A stretch of 42,094 nt of DNA from Bacteroidales bacterium (GCA_025454755.1 JALONV010000017.1:1-42094), one strand, 5' to 3'. Shown: positions 16,005 to 25,828, counted from the first letter of the stretch. The notes: a model not told the origin generated them from the letters alone. Made by a program: numbers and translations.

Positions 16005-17252
16005 TCATTTGTTTCTTATATCATATGCCATAAGCACTTTGCCGTGTCGCTGCCATAGAACACCATTATTGATCACTGGATGGGAGAAGTGCTGAAGGGT
16101 GCCTTTCTTAACCCTGAAGGAACTTACCATTTGCATTTTTCCCTGGTTGAAACTGAGAAGCATAAGTTCACCCTTCTGGTTATAATAGTACAGCATATTG
16201 TCAGCCATAATTATTGCACCTGATGCTGTTTTAAGCGAGTCTACAAGTTGTCCTGTTGTTGCATCCAGTGACACAAGCTGAGGTTTCGCGACCGCCCCGC
16301 AATAAAGATAGTTACCCGATTTTACCACACCACCCATAAATGAATCAAATCCCTTGTTCCTCCAGGCTTCAGTTATTTTGCTTCCGTCAGGTGACATATT
16401 GAGCCTTACAGAGCAATTACCGTCACCTTCAACATACCAGATCACTCCATTCTCATATATTACGGCATTGCTGTGAGTGTCGCCATAACCAGGTCCTCTT
16501 TTTTCAACAGGGTAATTTGTCTGCTCATGCGACCACAGCAGCTGGCCTGTTTTTGTGTCGAAGCCCATCATATGATACATTGAGAATGTGACCAGGATAT
16601 TTCTTGCCGGGAGTATTATCAATTTGCCGGGATTATATCCAGAAGCTTCACCGAAACCTTTATTCGACCAGATCAGATTGCCATTAAAACGGTTGAGTGC
16701 AACCACATTATAAAGCTTGCCTCCGGGCGTCCAGAATACTTTGTCACCTTCAATCAGCGGTGCTTCAGAATATCCATGCATCGGAAGAACGCCATTAAAA
16801 TCCTTTGCCAGATCCTTTGACCAGACTATTTTTCCGTTTTTCCTGTTTAAACAATAGAGGTTGCCAAATCCCGTACCTGCATATACGAGGTCTCCGACGA
16901 TAGTTGGCGTACATCTCGATCCGGGATATTGCATTAACCATTCCTTTCCAAGTGTTGTCTGCCACTGTTTTTCACCATTCAGGTTGAAGCTGAAAAGTAT
17001 GCACATCGAGTCAATCTCACCACTGATAAAAAAACCATCATTGGTGAATACAGGAGAAACATATCCATTTCCTATGTTCTCAACAACCATGATCTCTTTC
17101 GGACCCTCTGCCGGCCATGTTTTCAGTAGATTGGATTCCTGGTAGATGCCTGTACGACCTGAATTGCGGAACTCATAAATCGAGTTTTTATCCTGGGATG
17201 CACAAGTGGAGAACAGCAACGCAGACCATAATAGTAATATAAGTTTTTTCAT
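16005..17252 (-). CDS. PQQ-like beta-propeller protein, probable lipoprotein
   Basis: The 415-residue protein opens with a signal sequence (MKKLILLLWSALLFSTC) whose Cys17 could be lipidated, although FSTC is a weak lipobox. The rest is a beta-propeller with the usual blade ends: GKIVWSKDL, GNLIWSNKG, GQLLWSHEQ and GQLVDSLK. Propellers of this kind act in outer-membrane assembly (BamB) or bind ligands; catalytic dehydrogenase residues are not evident. The frame is open 32 codons further upstream, but that part has no signal-peptide logic, so the ATG at 17252 is chosen. It heads the group with DUF2461 and the URO-D family gene. Confidence 0.8.
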   Translation of the reverse strand: MKKLILLLWSALLFSTCASQDKNSIYEFRNSGRTGIYQESNLLKTWPAEGPKEIMVVENIGNGYVSPVFTNDGFFISGEIDSMCILFSFNLNGEKQWQTTLGKEWLMQYPGSRCTPTIVGDLVYAGTGFGNLYCLNRKNGKIVWSKDLAKDFNGVLPMHGYSEAPLIEGDKVFWTPGGKLYNVVALNRFNGNLIWSNKGFGEASGYNPGKLIILPARNILVTFSMYHMMGFDTKTGQLLWSHEQTNYPVEKRGPGYGDTHSNAVIYENGVIWYVEGDGNCSVRLNMSPDGSKITEAWRNKGFDSFMGGVVKSGNYLYCGAVAKPQLVSLDATTGQLVDSLKTASGAIIMADNMLYYYNQKGELMLLSFNQGKMQMVSSFRVKKGTLQHFSHPVINNGVLWQRHGKVLMAYDIRNK

Positions 17253-17598
17253 GTTATCAGTAATTAGTTTTAAAAGACTTAAAGATAATTTCCTCTTTGA
17301 TATAAAACGAAAAGTGGATAAAACAATTTTACATACTGCAAGTTTCAATCTGTATTTGTATCATATGATTCTATAATCAGGTAAATACTTTAAATCCATT
17401 AACCGCAAAGGGCGCAAAGCCCTCCTGATTAGGATAAGGACGCAAAGAACAAAGTGTGTACAATTCCTTTGCGACCTTTGCGCTATACCTTAGCGTTCTT
17501 TGCGGTTAATTTTTCTTTTTAATTTTTTTGGATCTTACATTATTTTGACTAAATTATAACCATAATATATGACTAGTTTTTAATCAATATCAACTGAC
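17253..17598. other. Divergent intergenic region, 346 bases, no gene
   Basis: The region separates the PQQ-type lipoprotein gene (leftward) from the zinc ribbon gene (rightward). It is AT-rich except for the family A repeat in its middle (17401-17507). No protein frame with a recognisable product, tRNA or strong promoter match was found. Confidence 0.7.
17401..17507. repeat. Palindromic repeat, family A copy 2
   Basis: The 107-base element starts AACCGCAAAGGGCGCAAAG and ends CTTTGCGGTT. It shares TTTGCGACCTTTGCG (17468-17482) with copy 1 at 9421-9549, as well as the inverted ends. The central segment differs (CCTCCTGATTAGGATAAGG), so ends and half-repeats are conserved while the middle varies. 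Confidence 0.8.
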
Positions 17599-17862
17599 AT
17601 GGGAAAATTCGACAAATTCTGCCAGAGTTGCGGGATGCCAATGGATCAGGATCCTGGGAACGGAGGAACTGATTCTGATGGTTCAAAAACTCAGAAGTAC
17701 TGCAGTTATTGCTATCAGGATGGAAAATTCAAGGACATTTTTACAAAGCCCTCCGAAATGGTGGCTTTTGTTAAAGGTAAGCTTAAGGAGATGGGACATG
17801 GTCCGTTGAAAAGATGGTTCTATACTTCACACATTTCCCAGCTGGAGAGGTGGAAAGTATAG
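17599..17862 (+). CDS. Small zinc ribbon protein
   Basis: This 87-residue protein has a four-cysteine zinc ribbon: Cys8-x2-Cys11 in FCQSCGMP and Cys35-x2-Cys38 in YCSYCYQDG. The rest (KPSEMVAFVKGKLKEMG) is a short helical tail common in the putative zinc ribbon family found in many Bacteroidota. The function is unknown. It converges with the SDR gene 25 bases downstream. Confidence 0.82.
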   Translation: MGKFDKFCQSCGMPMDQDPGNGGTDSDGSKTQKYCSYCYQDGKFKDIFTKPSEMVAFVKGKLKEMGHGPLKRWFYTSHISQLERWKV

Positions 17863-17887
17863 GTTGTTGAGAAACCAGAAAAGCAGA

Positions 17888-18685
17888 TCAGTTCCTTTTC
17901 CTTATGACACTGGTTCTCCTGGTTATAGCTTCAATAATGAACCTGGGAAAAAGTGGCACAAGCAGAAAAGCCAGTTTATTTATAAAGCCGGGAATGCAAA
18001 CAGCCCTGTCGCTGAAAAGAGCCTTCAAACCAGCTTTTGCCACATCTTCAGGCTTTTTCATAAGACCAAGCTTCTTTAAAAGAGAAATATTGAGATTACC
18101 TGTATTGTATAGCGATGTATCGGTTGCTCCGGGCATCAGGCATGTCACATTGATATTATCAAGTTTCATTTCACTCCTCAGCGACCTGGAAAAGTGCCGG
18201 ATGAATGCTTTGGTAGGAGCATACAATGAAATGCCGGGATAAGGCATTACGGCTGTAATTGATGATATATTAAGAATATAGCCTCTGCCATTAACTGCCA
18301 TCTGCTCACCGAAGAGCCTGCAGAGCAGGGCAGGGGTAAGGATGTGCAGGGCAAGAATTGATTTAACCCTGTCGTAATCTACTCTTGTGATCTCTCCGAA
18401 AAAGAACATTCCGGCATCATTGACCAGTACCTCGATAATAAGCTTGTTTTCCATGCAGAAATTAAAAACACTTATCGGAGAATCTTCCTGCGCAAGGTCA
18501 ATATCGAGTGTAAGCACATGTACCGGGTAAAGCTTTTCCAGTGCAACCTGCAAGTCAAGCAGACGCGCCGGCTGGTTGCTTACTGCAAAAATTGAATAGC
18601 CTCTCTTTGCCAGCTCTTGTGATATATGCCAGCCTATGCCTGAAGAAGCGCCTGTGACAAGAGCATATTTTTCAGATGCTTCCAT
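17888..18685 (-). CDS. SDR family oxidoreductase
   Basis: The 265-residue SDR has TGASSGIG (11-18), Ser141/142, Tyr155 and Lys159 (YAPTK). The usual NNAG is NDAG (89-92), a mild variant. A hydrophobic stretch near the end (KLAFLLVPLFPRFIIEAI) suggests membrane association. The gene overlaps the upstream flavin oxidoreductase by 14 bases, so the two enzymes are probably made together and could act in sequence on one substrate, one reducing a double bond and the other a keto group; that is inference. Confidence 0.9.
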   Translation of the reverse strand: MEASEKYALVTGASSGIGWHISQELAKRGYSIFAVSNQPARLLDLQVALEKLYPVHVLTLDIDLAQEDSPISVFNFCMENKLIIEVLVNDAGMFFFGEITRVDYDRVKSILALHILTPALLCRLFGEQMAVNGRGYILNISSITAVMPYPGISLYAPTKAFIRHFSRSLRSEMKLDNINVTCLMPGATDTSLYNTGNLNISLLKKLGLMKKPEDVAKAGLKALFSDRAVCIPGFINKLAFLLVPLFPRFIIEAITRRTSVIRKRN

Positions 18686-19898
18686 TTTTTGGCATCATGT
18701 CTTTTACTTTCTGTGGTATTGTCTGATCGTTCATAATGCATGCAGCCTGACGGCTATACATCACGGCGATACAATAGTTGCAAATATCGCATTCAGAACG
18801 TGATAACTCGTTGTCATGCAGTTTCTTAATAAAGTCTGGATCCTTGATGAGCGCCCTTGCAAGTGCAACCATTTCGAATCCGTTGCCAAGAACCTCATCG
18901 ATTTTATCACGTGAGATAAGTCCTCCTACATAAACTAATGGAAGTTTTACAGCTTTCCTGAATTTCAGGGCATCTTCAAGAAAATAGCCTTCTGTAAATG
19001 GCACTTCTTTCACAAGCCAGTTGCCAACAAGCCTGACAAAAAAGCTCATTAGCTTCTCATCAATATAATGAGCGAAAACTCTTATCGGCATCTTTCCATG
19101 CATCACATACATTGGGGCTTTACTGACAAAACCACCGCTAAGCACCAGCGCATCGGCACCTGCGTTTTCCAGCATTTTTGCTATTTCAAGACATTCATCT
19201 ATACACGTGCCGGATCTGAATCCGTCACGCATATTGGTTTTAACGAGAACTGCAATATCATCTCCGGCAGCTTTTTTGACTTCTTCCATGACCATGAGCA
19301 TAAATCTTGCCCTGTTTTCAAGAGAGCCGCCGAAGGAGTCTTTTCTGCGGTTTGTATATGGAGAGATGAACTGGCTTATGAGGTAACCATGGCCAGCATG
19401 AACTTCAACTGCATCAAATCCGGCTTTGCGAGCCAGGTTGACCGCACTGCCAAATGACTTCACAACAGATTGTATATCAGTATTATTCATGCGATGTGTG
19501 AAAGTTGGCACATAGAGATTGATGCCGGCTGAAGGTGCAAGAGGCATTCTTCCGGCCAATGCGGCCTTTGACATATTGCCGCAATGACCTATCTGGATGG
19601 AACATGCCGCACCTTCGCAATGAACTGCGTCGGTTATTCTCCTCAATCCGGGAACAGCATCGTTATTAAGCCAGAGCTGATGAGGAAAAGAGAGTCCGGA
19701 TTTTTCAACTGCAGCGTATGCAATGGTTGTCATACCGATTCCTCCGGCTGCAACCTCACGGTGATAATTAAACAGGTTGTCGGATGGCAAATTACCGGGA
19801 CACATCCCTTCGAAAGCGGCAGCCCTGATGGTTCTGTTTCGCAACGTCACAGGACCCAGTCTGAATGGTGAAAAAAGAATTGATGAAGAAGAACTCAT
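18672..19898 (-). CDS. NADH:flavin oxidoreductase (Old Yellow Enzyme type) with Fe-S cysteines
   Basis: This 408-residue protein contains the FMN TIM barrel: FSPFRLGPVTLRNR at the start, QIGHCG, VEVHAGHGYLISQFISP, and the phosphate-binding VGGLISRD and VALARALIKDP. A C-terminal cluster, Cys370-x2-Cys373-x2-Cys376-x10-Cys387, resembles the 4Fe-4S site of 2,4-dienoyl-CoA reductase but with shorter spacing. The FAD/NAD domain of those enzymes is absent. The ATG at 19898 is preferred; a TTG at 19919 is also in frame. It is followed by the SDR gene with a 14-base overlap. Confidence 0.88.
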   Translation of the reverse strand: MSSSSSILFSPFRLGPVTLRNRTIRAAAFEGMCPGNLPSDNLFNYHREVAAGGIGMTTIAYAAVEKSGLSFPHQLWLNNDAVPGLRRITDAVHCEGAACSIQIGHCGNMSKAALAGRMPLAPSAGINLYVPTFTHRMNNTDIQSVVKSFGSAVNLARKAGFDAVEVHAGHGYLISQFISPYTNRRKDSFGGSLENRARFMLMVMEEVKKAAGDDIAVLVKTNMRDGFRSGTCIDECLEIAKMLENAGADALVLSGGFVSKAPMYVMHGKMPIRVFAHYIDEKLMSFFVRLVGNWLVKEVPFTEGYFLEDALKFRKAVKLPLVYVGGLISRDKIDEVLGNGFEMVALARALIKDPDFIKKLHDNELSRSECDICNYCIAVMYSRQAACIMNDQTIPQKVKDMMPKNGSI

Positions 19899-19930
19899 GA
19901 ATTTGTTTTTGGAAGTCAAATATAGCAGAA

Positions 19931-19964
19931 TTTAGCTCGTGGTAGAATACTTTTATTATCTTTG
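19931..19964 (+). promoter_or_regulatory. Promoter of the nucleotide-sugar dehydrogenase gene
   Basis: TATCTTTG at 19957-19964 matches TAnnTTTG, with TTTA 22 bases upstream as a weak -33 box. The ATG is 42 bases downstream. Confidence 0.45.
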
Positions 19965-20006
19965 GTCTCTTTAAAAAATGTTCAATTTTAAAACTGTAAT
20001 TGACGT

Positions 20007-21641
20007 ATGAGCGATCTTTATTCAATCAGTCCGGGCGGGGAAAAATTTTCTTTGCCAAAACCTGAGGATTACAAAGCAGAGTATGAAAAGCTTAAAAAGC
20101 GGATAGACGAGGAGAGAGCCGGCGGACGCGAGATTGTTGTTGTAATGGGAATAGGTTTTGTAGGTGCTGTAATGGCAGCCATTGTAGCTGACACAGTTGA
20201 TAAAGAGGGTAAACCTTCAAAGTTCGTCATTGGCATGCAGCGGCCAAGTCCGAGAAGCTTCTGGAAGATACCGATGCTCAACCGTGGCATATCACCTGTG
20301 AAAGCTGAAGATCCTGAGGTGGATCCGATGATCGCACGCTGTGTAATTGATAAGAAGACATTGATCGCAACCTATACGTACGATGTTCTTAAACTTGCTG
20401 ATGTGGTGGTGGTTGATGTGCAGTGTGATTATATTAAGGAGGATCTTGGCGATGTAAGAACAGGGCAAACCGATATGGCTGCACTTGAAGCTTCTCTTGG
20501 AGTAATTGCAGAGCACATTCCGCCAAAGGCATTGGTTCTCATTGAGACTACAGTGGCTCCGGGGACCACCGAACAGGTGGCATATCCGATAATGAAGAAA
20601 GCATTCAGAAAGAGAAGAATTGAATCAGATCCTTTGCTGGCTCACAGTTATGAAAGAGTTATGCCGGGCAAAAACTATGTTGCCAGCATACGTGATTTCT
20701 GGAGGGTATGCAGCGGAATAAATGAAGAGGCAAAAGAGCGTGTAGTAAAATTCCTTAATGAAGTGCTTAACACGGAGAAGTTTCCGCTTACGGTCATGGA
20801 CAGGCCGATTGAATCGGAGACGGCCAAGATTGTTGAAAACAGTTATCGTGCAACCATCCTGGCATTTCTCGATGAATGGAGCCTGTTTGCCGAGCAGAAT
20901 GGTGTCGACCTTGTAAAAGTCATAAAAGCTATTAAAGTAAGACCTACTCACAGCAATATGATCTTTCCCGGCCCGGGGATAGGCGGATATTGTCTTCCCA
21001 AAGATGGTGGTCTGGGAATCTGGGCATACAAGCATATACTTGGTTTTGAGGAAGATATCTTCAAGATGACCCCTATGGCAATTGATATAAATGACACACG
21101 AGGTTTGCATGTTGGTCAGCTTACCCGTGATGCATTGCGTAATATAGGTCAGCCGATTGCTGCTGCGGATATACTTGTTCTGGGAGCCGCATACCGTGAG
21201 GACGTTGGTGATACGCGCTATAGCGGATCAGAGATTGTTATCAGGAAACTTGCAGAGATGGGCGCTGAGATCAGGGTACATGATCCTTATGTGGAACACT
21301 GGTGGGAATTTGAACAGCAGGATACATATCCGGCCATGGGAGAGAGTAAGTCGCGGTTTTTCCGCAATCAGGAAAAGTTGAAGGAAATACGTATTGAGAA
21401 GAATCTGGATAAAGCTCTTAAAGATACTCAGGCGGTAATTTTTGCTGTGCCTCATAAAGCATATCTTGATCTTGAACCTGAAACAGTAGTCAGGACAATT
21501 GGAAATCCTGCTGCGATAATTGATTGCTTCGGGATTCTTTCAGACGATAAAATAAGAAAATACTTACGTCTTGGCTGTGAAGTCAAGGGATTAGGCCGGG
21601 GGCATATACAGAGGATTAAGGATGAGGTAAGGAAAGGATAA
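20007..21641 (+). CDS. UDP-glucose/GDP-mannose dehydrogenase family protein
   Basis: The 544-residue protein has the three domains of nucleotide-sugar dehydrogenases: NAD binding (GIGFVG, 48-53), a middle domain, and a C-terminal UDP-binding domain. The catalytic Cys329 is in PGPGIGGYCLPKD, and the Glu of IETTVAPGTTE is conserved. It is over 100 residues longer than typical UGD/WecC enzymes because of a 40-residue N-terminal extension and added segments (TYPAMGESKSRFFRNQEKL near 440). It most resembles the UDP-GlcNAc/ManNAc dehydrogenase branch, but the exact sugar cannot be told. No glycan gene cluster surrounds it. Confidence 0.87.
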   Translation: MSDLYSISPGGEKFSLPKPEDYKAEYEKLKKRIDEERAGGREIVVVMGIGFVGAVMAAIVADTVDKEGKPSKFVIGMQRPSPRSFWKIPMLNRGISPVKAEDPEVDPMIARCVIDKKTLIATYTYDVLKLADVVVVDVQCDYIKEDLGDVRTGQTDMAALEASLGVIAEHIPPKALVLIETTVAPGTTEQVAYPIMKKAFRKRRIESDPLLAHSYERVMPGKNYVASIRDFWRVCSGINEEAKERVVKFLNEVLNTEKFPLTVMDRPIESETAKIVENSYRATILAFLDEWSLFAEQNGVDLVKVIKAIKVRPTHSNMIFPGPGIGGYCLPKDGGLGIWAYKHILGFEEDIFKMTPMAIDINDTRGLHVGQLTRDALRNIGQPIAAADILVLGAAYREDVGDTRYSGSEIVIRKLAEMGAEIRVHDPYVEHWWEFEQQDTYPAMGESKSRFFRNQEKLKEIRIEKNLDKALKDTQAVIFAVPHKAYLDLEPETVVRTIGNPAAIIDCFGILSDDKIRKYLRLGCEVKGLGRGHIQRIKDEVRKG

Positions 21642-21792
21642 TTAAGATTTTATGTCAACCAGCAAGCTGGGCGGAAATTTTCTATTAATTCCTATAATTA
21701 ATATTATGTCAAATAGAATATTATATTATAGAATTAGTATTTTCTATGCAACTGAAGATTCCTCCACCCTTTTAATCACTTATTAAGAAACA

Positions 21793-21822
21793 TAAAAAAA
21801 GGGATATCGATCTGACATCCCT
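21793..21822 (-). terminator. Rho-independent terminator of the TPR gene
   Basis: On the minus strand, AGGGAT and ATCCCT form a stem (21800-21822), followed by a run of seven T. It lies 24 bases past the TPR gene stop. Confidence 0.75.
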
Positions 21823-21845
21823 CTTCTATTCTAAATACTCGTAGA

Positions 21846-23006
21846 TTATTTTTGTTCCAAAGCATCAAGCTTGGCTTTGATTTCGTCGTATTCCTTTGTC
21901 ATCTTAAGCCTGTAAAACAGCTCCTTCAGGCTGAGCATTGTGTACTTGTCATTAGGATTAAGCTCATAAGACTTCTGCATAAAAGGAAGCGCCTTGGCAT
22001 AAACTGCATTTGCCTCATTGATGGCGACTTCATATTTGTTTACATCCATTATGTCATTAGCCTTGATGAACATTGCAGCAGCCTTGTTGATATAGGATGC
22101 TCCAAGGGCATAAAATGGTTCAGCTATATCTGATTTCAATTCTATAGCTCTCGTCAGCTCGGCGATAGCTTCATCGAATTTGTTCTGATTCAAGTAAGTT
22201 ATACCTGCTGCAAACCAGAGGCTGTAGTTATCAGGATCGCTCTCCTTTGCAATCTTCAGATATTTAAGCGCATTGTCCGGCTGGTTGCTCTTAAGATAAA
22301 GGTCAGCAAGCTGGAAGTTTACTGTATTGTCGCCCGGGAATTTGTTTGGCAGGTCGAGCAGATATGCTTCAGCTTTTACTGTGTCTCCCTGTGCCAGGAT
22401 GCACTGGTAGATCTGATAAAAAGGGGTTATTCCCTGATATTTCAGCTCACCGCATTTCTCATAATACTTCATTGCTTCCGCATATTTGCCTGCATTCTGT
22501 GCTGCAAGGCCGGCATTGAAATACATCGGAGTGTCTATTCCTCCGGCAAACATTTCGCTTTCATTTATTTTTATCTGCGACGAAAATGATTTGTATGCAC
22601 CAGCATAATCGCCGGCTTCAAATTTTTTGCTTCCCTGTGCATAAAGATCACCGGCAAGCGAATTATAAACCATTCCGGCAATGATCTTCTTTTTGGTAGC
22701 GCCCTTTTCATCAAGCTGTATCGCCTTTTCGTATGATGCATATGCTTCTGCAAGCGGATCTTCATAATATGCATTGTACTTTGGATTATCGGCCTGGAAA
22801 ACTGCCTGGCAGAGTTTTCCTTTTACAAAATAAGTATTTGTCCATTCTTGAGATTTTTCATTAACAAGTGCCTGGTCAATAGCCTCTTTTGCCTTATCAA
22901 GCATACCCTGATCTATAAAGCTCTGGGCTGATGTTACTTTACCCTTCTGTGCCATTGTTCCAAGTGAAATACAGATGACAGCTAAAAGCAGAAATAATTT
23001 TTTCAT
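21846..23006 (-). CDS. Exported TPR repeat protein
   Basis: The 386-residue protein has a signal peptide (MKKLFLLLAVICISLGTMAQ). It then consists mostly of 34-residue TPR units, seen in KSNQPDNALKYLKIAKESDP, LNQNKFDEAIAELTRAIELK and NAGKYAEAMKYYEKCGE. Such proteins serve as periplasmic scaffolds; no catalytic domain is present. It lies 65 bases downstream of gyrA on the same strand but has its own -7 box and terminator, so it is probably a single-gene unit. Confidence 0.85.
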   Translation of the reverse strand: MKKLFLLLAVICISLGTMAQKGKVTSAQSFIDQGMLDKAKEAIDQALVNEKSQEWTNTYFVKGKLCQAVFQADNPKYNAYYEDPLAEAYASYEKAIQLDEKGATKKKIIAGMVYNSLAGDLYAQGSKKFEAGDYAGAYKSFSSQIKINESEMFAGGIDTPMYFNAGLAAQNAGKYAEAMKYYEKCGELKYQGITPFYQIYQCILAQGDTVKAEAYLLDLPNKFPGDNTVNFQLADLYLKSNQPDNALKYLKIAKESDPDNYSLWFAAGITYLNQNKFDEAIAELTRAIELKSDIAEPFYALGASYINKAAAMFIKANDIMDVNKYEVAINEANAVYAKALPFMQKSYELNPNDKYTMLSLKELFYRLKMTKEYDEIKAKLDALEQK

Positions 23007-23051
23007 GATTATAATCTTAATTTAAAATTGTTTAACAACATAAAAACGCTT

Positions 23052-23059
23052 CAAATTTA
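23052..23059 (-). promoter_or_regulatory. -7 box of the TPR gene
   Basis: On the minus strand the box reads TAAATTTG, matching TAnnTTTG. It is 45 bases upstream of the ATG. Confidence 0.45.
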
Positions 23060-23071
23060 TAATATTAGAAT

Positions 23072-25567
23072 CTAATCTTCAAATTCTTTGCCATTTTCCT
23101 CAACGGCGGAATTATTTTCTTCTTCATTCACCTCAACACATGCAACTGATGCAATTATATCATTCTCCCTGAGATTGATCAGTCGTACACCCTGTGTTGC
23201 CCTGCCCATAACTCTCAGCGCAGAGACCGGGCTTCTGAGGATATTTCCAAACTGAGTGATGATCATTAGATCATCGCTGTCAGTCACATCTTTAAGAGCT
23301 ATCAGAGTACCTGTTTTTTCGGTAATATTGATAGTCTTCACTCCTTTTCCTCCCCTGTTGGTAATTCTATACTCATCGATATCTGATCTTTTACCATAAC
23401 CTTTTTCAGCAACAACAAGAATATTTTTTTCCTTATTTTCAACGGTTATCATTCCGATCACGATATCAGTTTTATCATTTGCGAGCCTTATTCCACGAAC
23501 TCCTGAGGCTGTTCGTCCCATAGGTCTGACTGATGCTTCCGGGAAACGAATTGCACGGCCTGACTTAACTGCCAGCATTATTTGATGATTCCCATTTGTC
23601 ATTCTTGCCTCAAGAAGTTCATCGCCTTCCCTTACAGTAATTGCATTTACTCCGTTGGCACGAGGCCTGGAATAAGCTTCAAGCGAGGTCTTCTTTATAA
23701 TTCCCTTCGTTGTACAGAGGACGATGTAATTATTACTAATGTACTCAGGCTCATTAAGGTTCTTTACATTAATAAAAGCCTTCACATTGTCATCGGGCTC
23801 TATATTAATAAGGTTTTGCATTGCCCTGCCCTTGGAGGTCCGCGTTCCTTCAGGAATGCTATAGACCTTCAGCCAGTAACATTTTCCTTTGGTCGTGAAG
23901 AAAAGCATATTGTTGTGCATGGTGGCAATATAGAGGTGTTCGATGAAATCCTCATCTCTCGTGGTTCCCCCCTTGGCACCTGTTCCGCCCCTGTTCTGTC
24001 TTCTGAAATCGGTAAGCGGTGTCCTTTTAATATAACCCATATGCGAGATTGTGATCACCATTTCGTCGTCGGAATAGAAGTCTTCAGGGTTGAATTCCTC
24101 CGCATTGGGTATTATCTCGGTACGACGTTTGTCGCCATATTTTTCCCTGATCTCTATCAATTCATCCTTGATGATCTTCATCTGAAGGTCTACGCTTTCG
24201 AGCACACTTTTCAGGTATGCGATGAGATCAGTAACCTCCCTGTATTCTGCCCTGAGTTTGTCCTGTTCCAGTCCTGTGAGCTGACGCAGCCTCATTTCTA
24301 CTATTGCTCTCGACTGCACATCGGAAAGCTTAAATCTCTCCATCAGTTTCTCCCTTGCAATATCTGCGTTTTTGGAAGCTTTGATAATAGCAATTACCTC
24401 GTCAATATTGTCACTCGCAATTATCAGACCTTCAAGGATATGTGCTCTTTTTTCTGCCTGATCGAGATCGAATTTTGTCCTGCGCATTATCACATCATGC
24501 CTGTGCTTTACAAAATAGTGGATCAGCTCTTTGGTATTCAGTGTTCTTGGTCTGCCCTTGACCAATGCAATATTATTTATGTTGAAGGTTGTCTGGAGGG
24601 ACGAATATTTATAAAGGTGGTTGAGTACGATATTAGCGCTGGCATCTTTTTTAAGAATGATGACAATGCGCATGCCGTTCCTGTCTGACTCGTCATTTAT
24701 ATATGAAATGCCTTCAAGCTTTTTCTCATTTATCAGGTTGGCGATCTTCTGTATCATCTCGGCCTTGTTGACCATGTAGGGAATCTCAGTCACGATAATA
24801 CATTCCCTTCCCGAATGAGTCAGCTCAATTTCTGTTTTCGACCTGACGACAATACGTCCACGTCCTGTTTCGCATGCTTCGCGTATGCCTTGTTCACCGT
24901 AAATTATTCCGCCGGTCGGGAAATCCGGTCCCTTGATGTACTTCAATAATTCATCTGTAGTAATATTGTTATTATCGATATATGCTATTGTGGCATCTAT
25001 GATCTCCGACAAGTTATGGGGAGCCATATTTGTTGCCATGCCTACTGCAATTCCTGATGCACCGTTAACAAGAAGGTTTGGAATTCGGGTTGGCAATACA
25101 GTAGGCTCCTGCAGAGAGTCATCGAAGTTAGGCTGGAAATCTACAGTTCCCTTTTCAATATCAGCAAGCGTTTCTTCAGCTACTTTCCTGAGCCGGGCCT
25201 CTGTATATCTCATTGCAGCGGGGCTATCTCCGTCAATTGAGCCAAAGTTTCCCTGTCCATCCACAAGAGGGTATCTCATTGACCATTCCTGTGCCAGTCT
25301 CACCATAGCATCATAGACCGAAGTATCTCCGTGGGGATGAAATTTACCCAGCACCTCTCCCACTATTCTTGCAGATTTCTTAAAAGGTTTATTTGAAAGC
25401 ACACCAAGCTCCGACATCCCGAACAGCACACGACGATGAACCGGCTTAAGCCCGTCTCTCACATCAGGTAAGGCCCTCGATACAATTACCGACATTGAAT
25501 AATCGATATATGCCGATTTCATCTCCTCCTCTATGTTTACCTGCACTATCCTCTCTCTTTCTGACAT
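23072..25567 (-). CDS. gyrA: DNA gyrase subunit A
   Basis: The 831-residue protein is full length. Catalytic Tyr121 is in AMRYTEARL. The quinolone region reads [12 protein letters not shown], with Thr82 and Asp86 at the positions of E. coli Ser83 and Asp87. The six-blade C-terminal domain carries TNRGGKGVK as the GyrA box, typical for Bacteroidota. With GyrB it introduces negative supercoils. The C-terminus is acidic ([20 protein letters not shown]). It is divergent from clpC. A long plus-strand frame over its middle is a shadow. Confidence 0.97.
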   Translation of the reverse strand: MSERERIVQVNIEEEMKSAYIDYSMSVIVSRALPDVRDGLKPVHRRVLFGMSELGVLSNKPFKKSARIVGEVLGKFHPHGDTSVYDAMVRLAQEWSMRYPLVDGQGNFGSIDGDSPAAMRYTEARLRKVAEETLADIEKGTVDFQPNFDDSLQEPTVLPTRIPNLLVNGASGIAVGMATNMAPHNLSEIIDATIAYIDNNNITTDELLKYIKGPDFPTGGIIYGEQGIREACETGRGRIVVRSKTEIELTHSGRECIIVTEIPYMVNKAEMIQKIANLINEKKLEGISYINDESDRNGMRIVIILKKDASANIVLNHLYKYSSLQTTFNINNIALVKGRPRTLNTKELIHYFVKHRHDVIMRRTKFDLDQAEKRAHILEGLIIASDNIDEVIAIIKASKNADIAREKLMERFKLSDVQSRAIVEMRLRQLTGLEQDKLRAEYREVTDLIAYLKSVLESVDLQMKIIKDELIEIREKYGDKRRTEIIPNAEEFNPEDFYSDDEMVITISHMGYIKRTPLTDFRRQNRGGTGAKGGTTRDEDFIEHLYIATMHNNMLFFTTKGKCYWLKVYSIPEGTRTSKGRAMQNLINIEPDDNVKAFINVKNLNEPEYISNNYIVLCTTKGIIKKTSLEAYSRPRANGVNAITVREGDELLEARMTNGNHQIMLAVKSGRAIRFPEASVRPMGRTASGVRGIRLANDKTDIVIGMITVENKEKNILVVAEKGYGKRSDIDEYRITNRGGKGVKTINITEKTGTLIALKDVTDSDDLMIITQFGNILRSPVSALRVMGRATQGVRLINLRENDIIASVACVEVNEEENNSAVEENGKEFED

Positions 25568-25713
25568 AACAGATTATAAATTAATTAGTTACAATAAGAA
25601 AATCATTTTTTTGATTTGCCGTACGAAAATAGTGATTATTTGCCTACTTTATGGCTATTCTCCATGTGAATTTTTAACATAGTTGTTCATAAATGGGCAT
25701 GAAAATTGACAAT

Positions 25714-25763
25714 GTTAAATATTGCATGATTTAACTTTGTTGTCCCGGTAATATGTACTTTTG
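25714..25763 (+). promoter_or_regulatory. clpC promoter with abutting dyad
   Basis: A perfect inverted repeat, GTTAAAT-N8-ATTTAAC (25714-25735), ends exactly where the TTTG box (25736-25739) begins; TACTTTTG (25756-25763) follows after 16 bases. A smaller dyad, CCCGG...CCGGG (25744-25748 and 25769-25773), brackets the -7 box. The ATG is 65 bases downstream. The dyad is a candidate site for a stress regulator. Confidence 0.55.
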
Positions 25764-25828
25764 TCGCGCCGGGCATGACATAATGACTGCAACGAATCAA
25801 AAAGAGTAAAAAGAGGTTATTATATATT

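Noticed and set aside
23582-24688. Open frame of 368 codons on the plus strand opposite gyrA
   Set aside because: It is antisense to conserved gyrA codons, has no promoter, and its protein is Cys/Phe/Ile-rich without any family motif.
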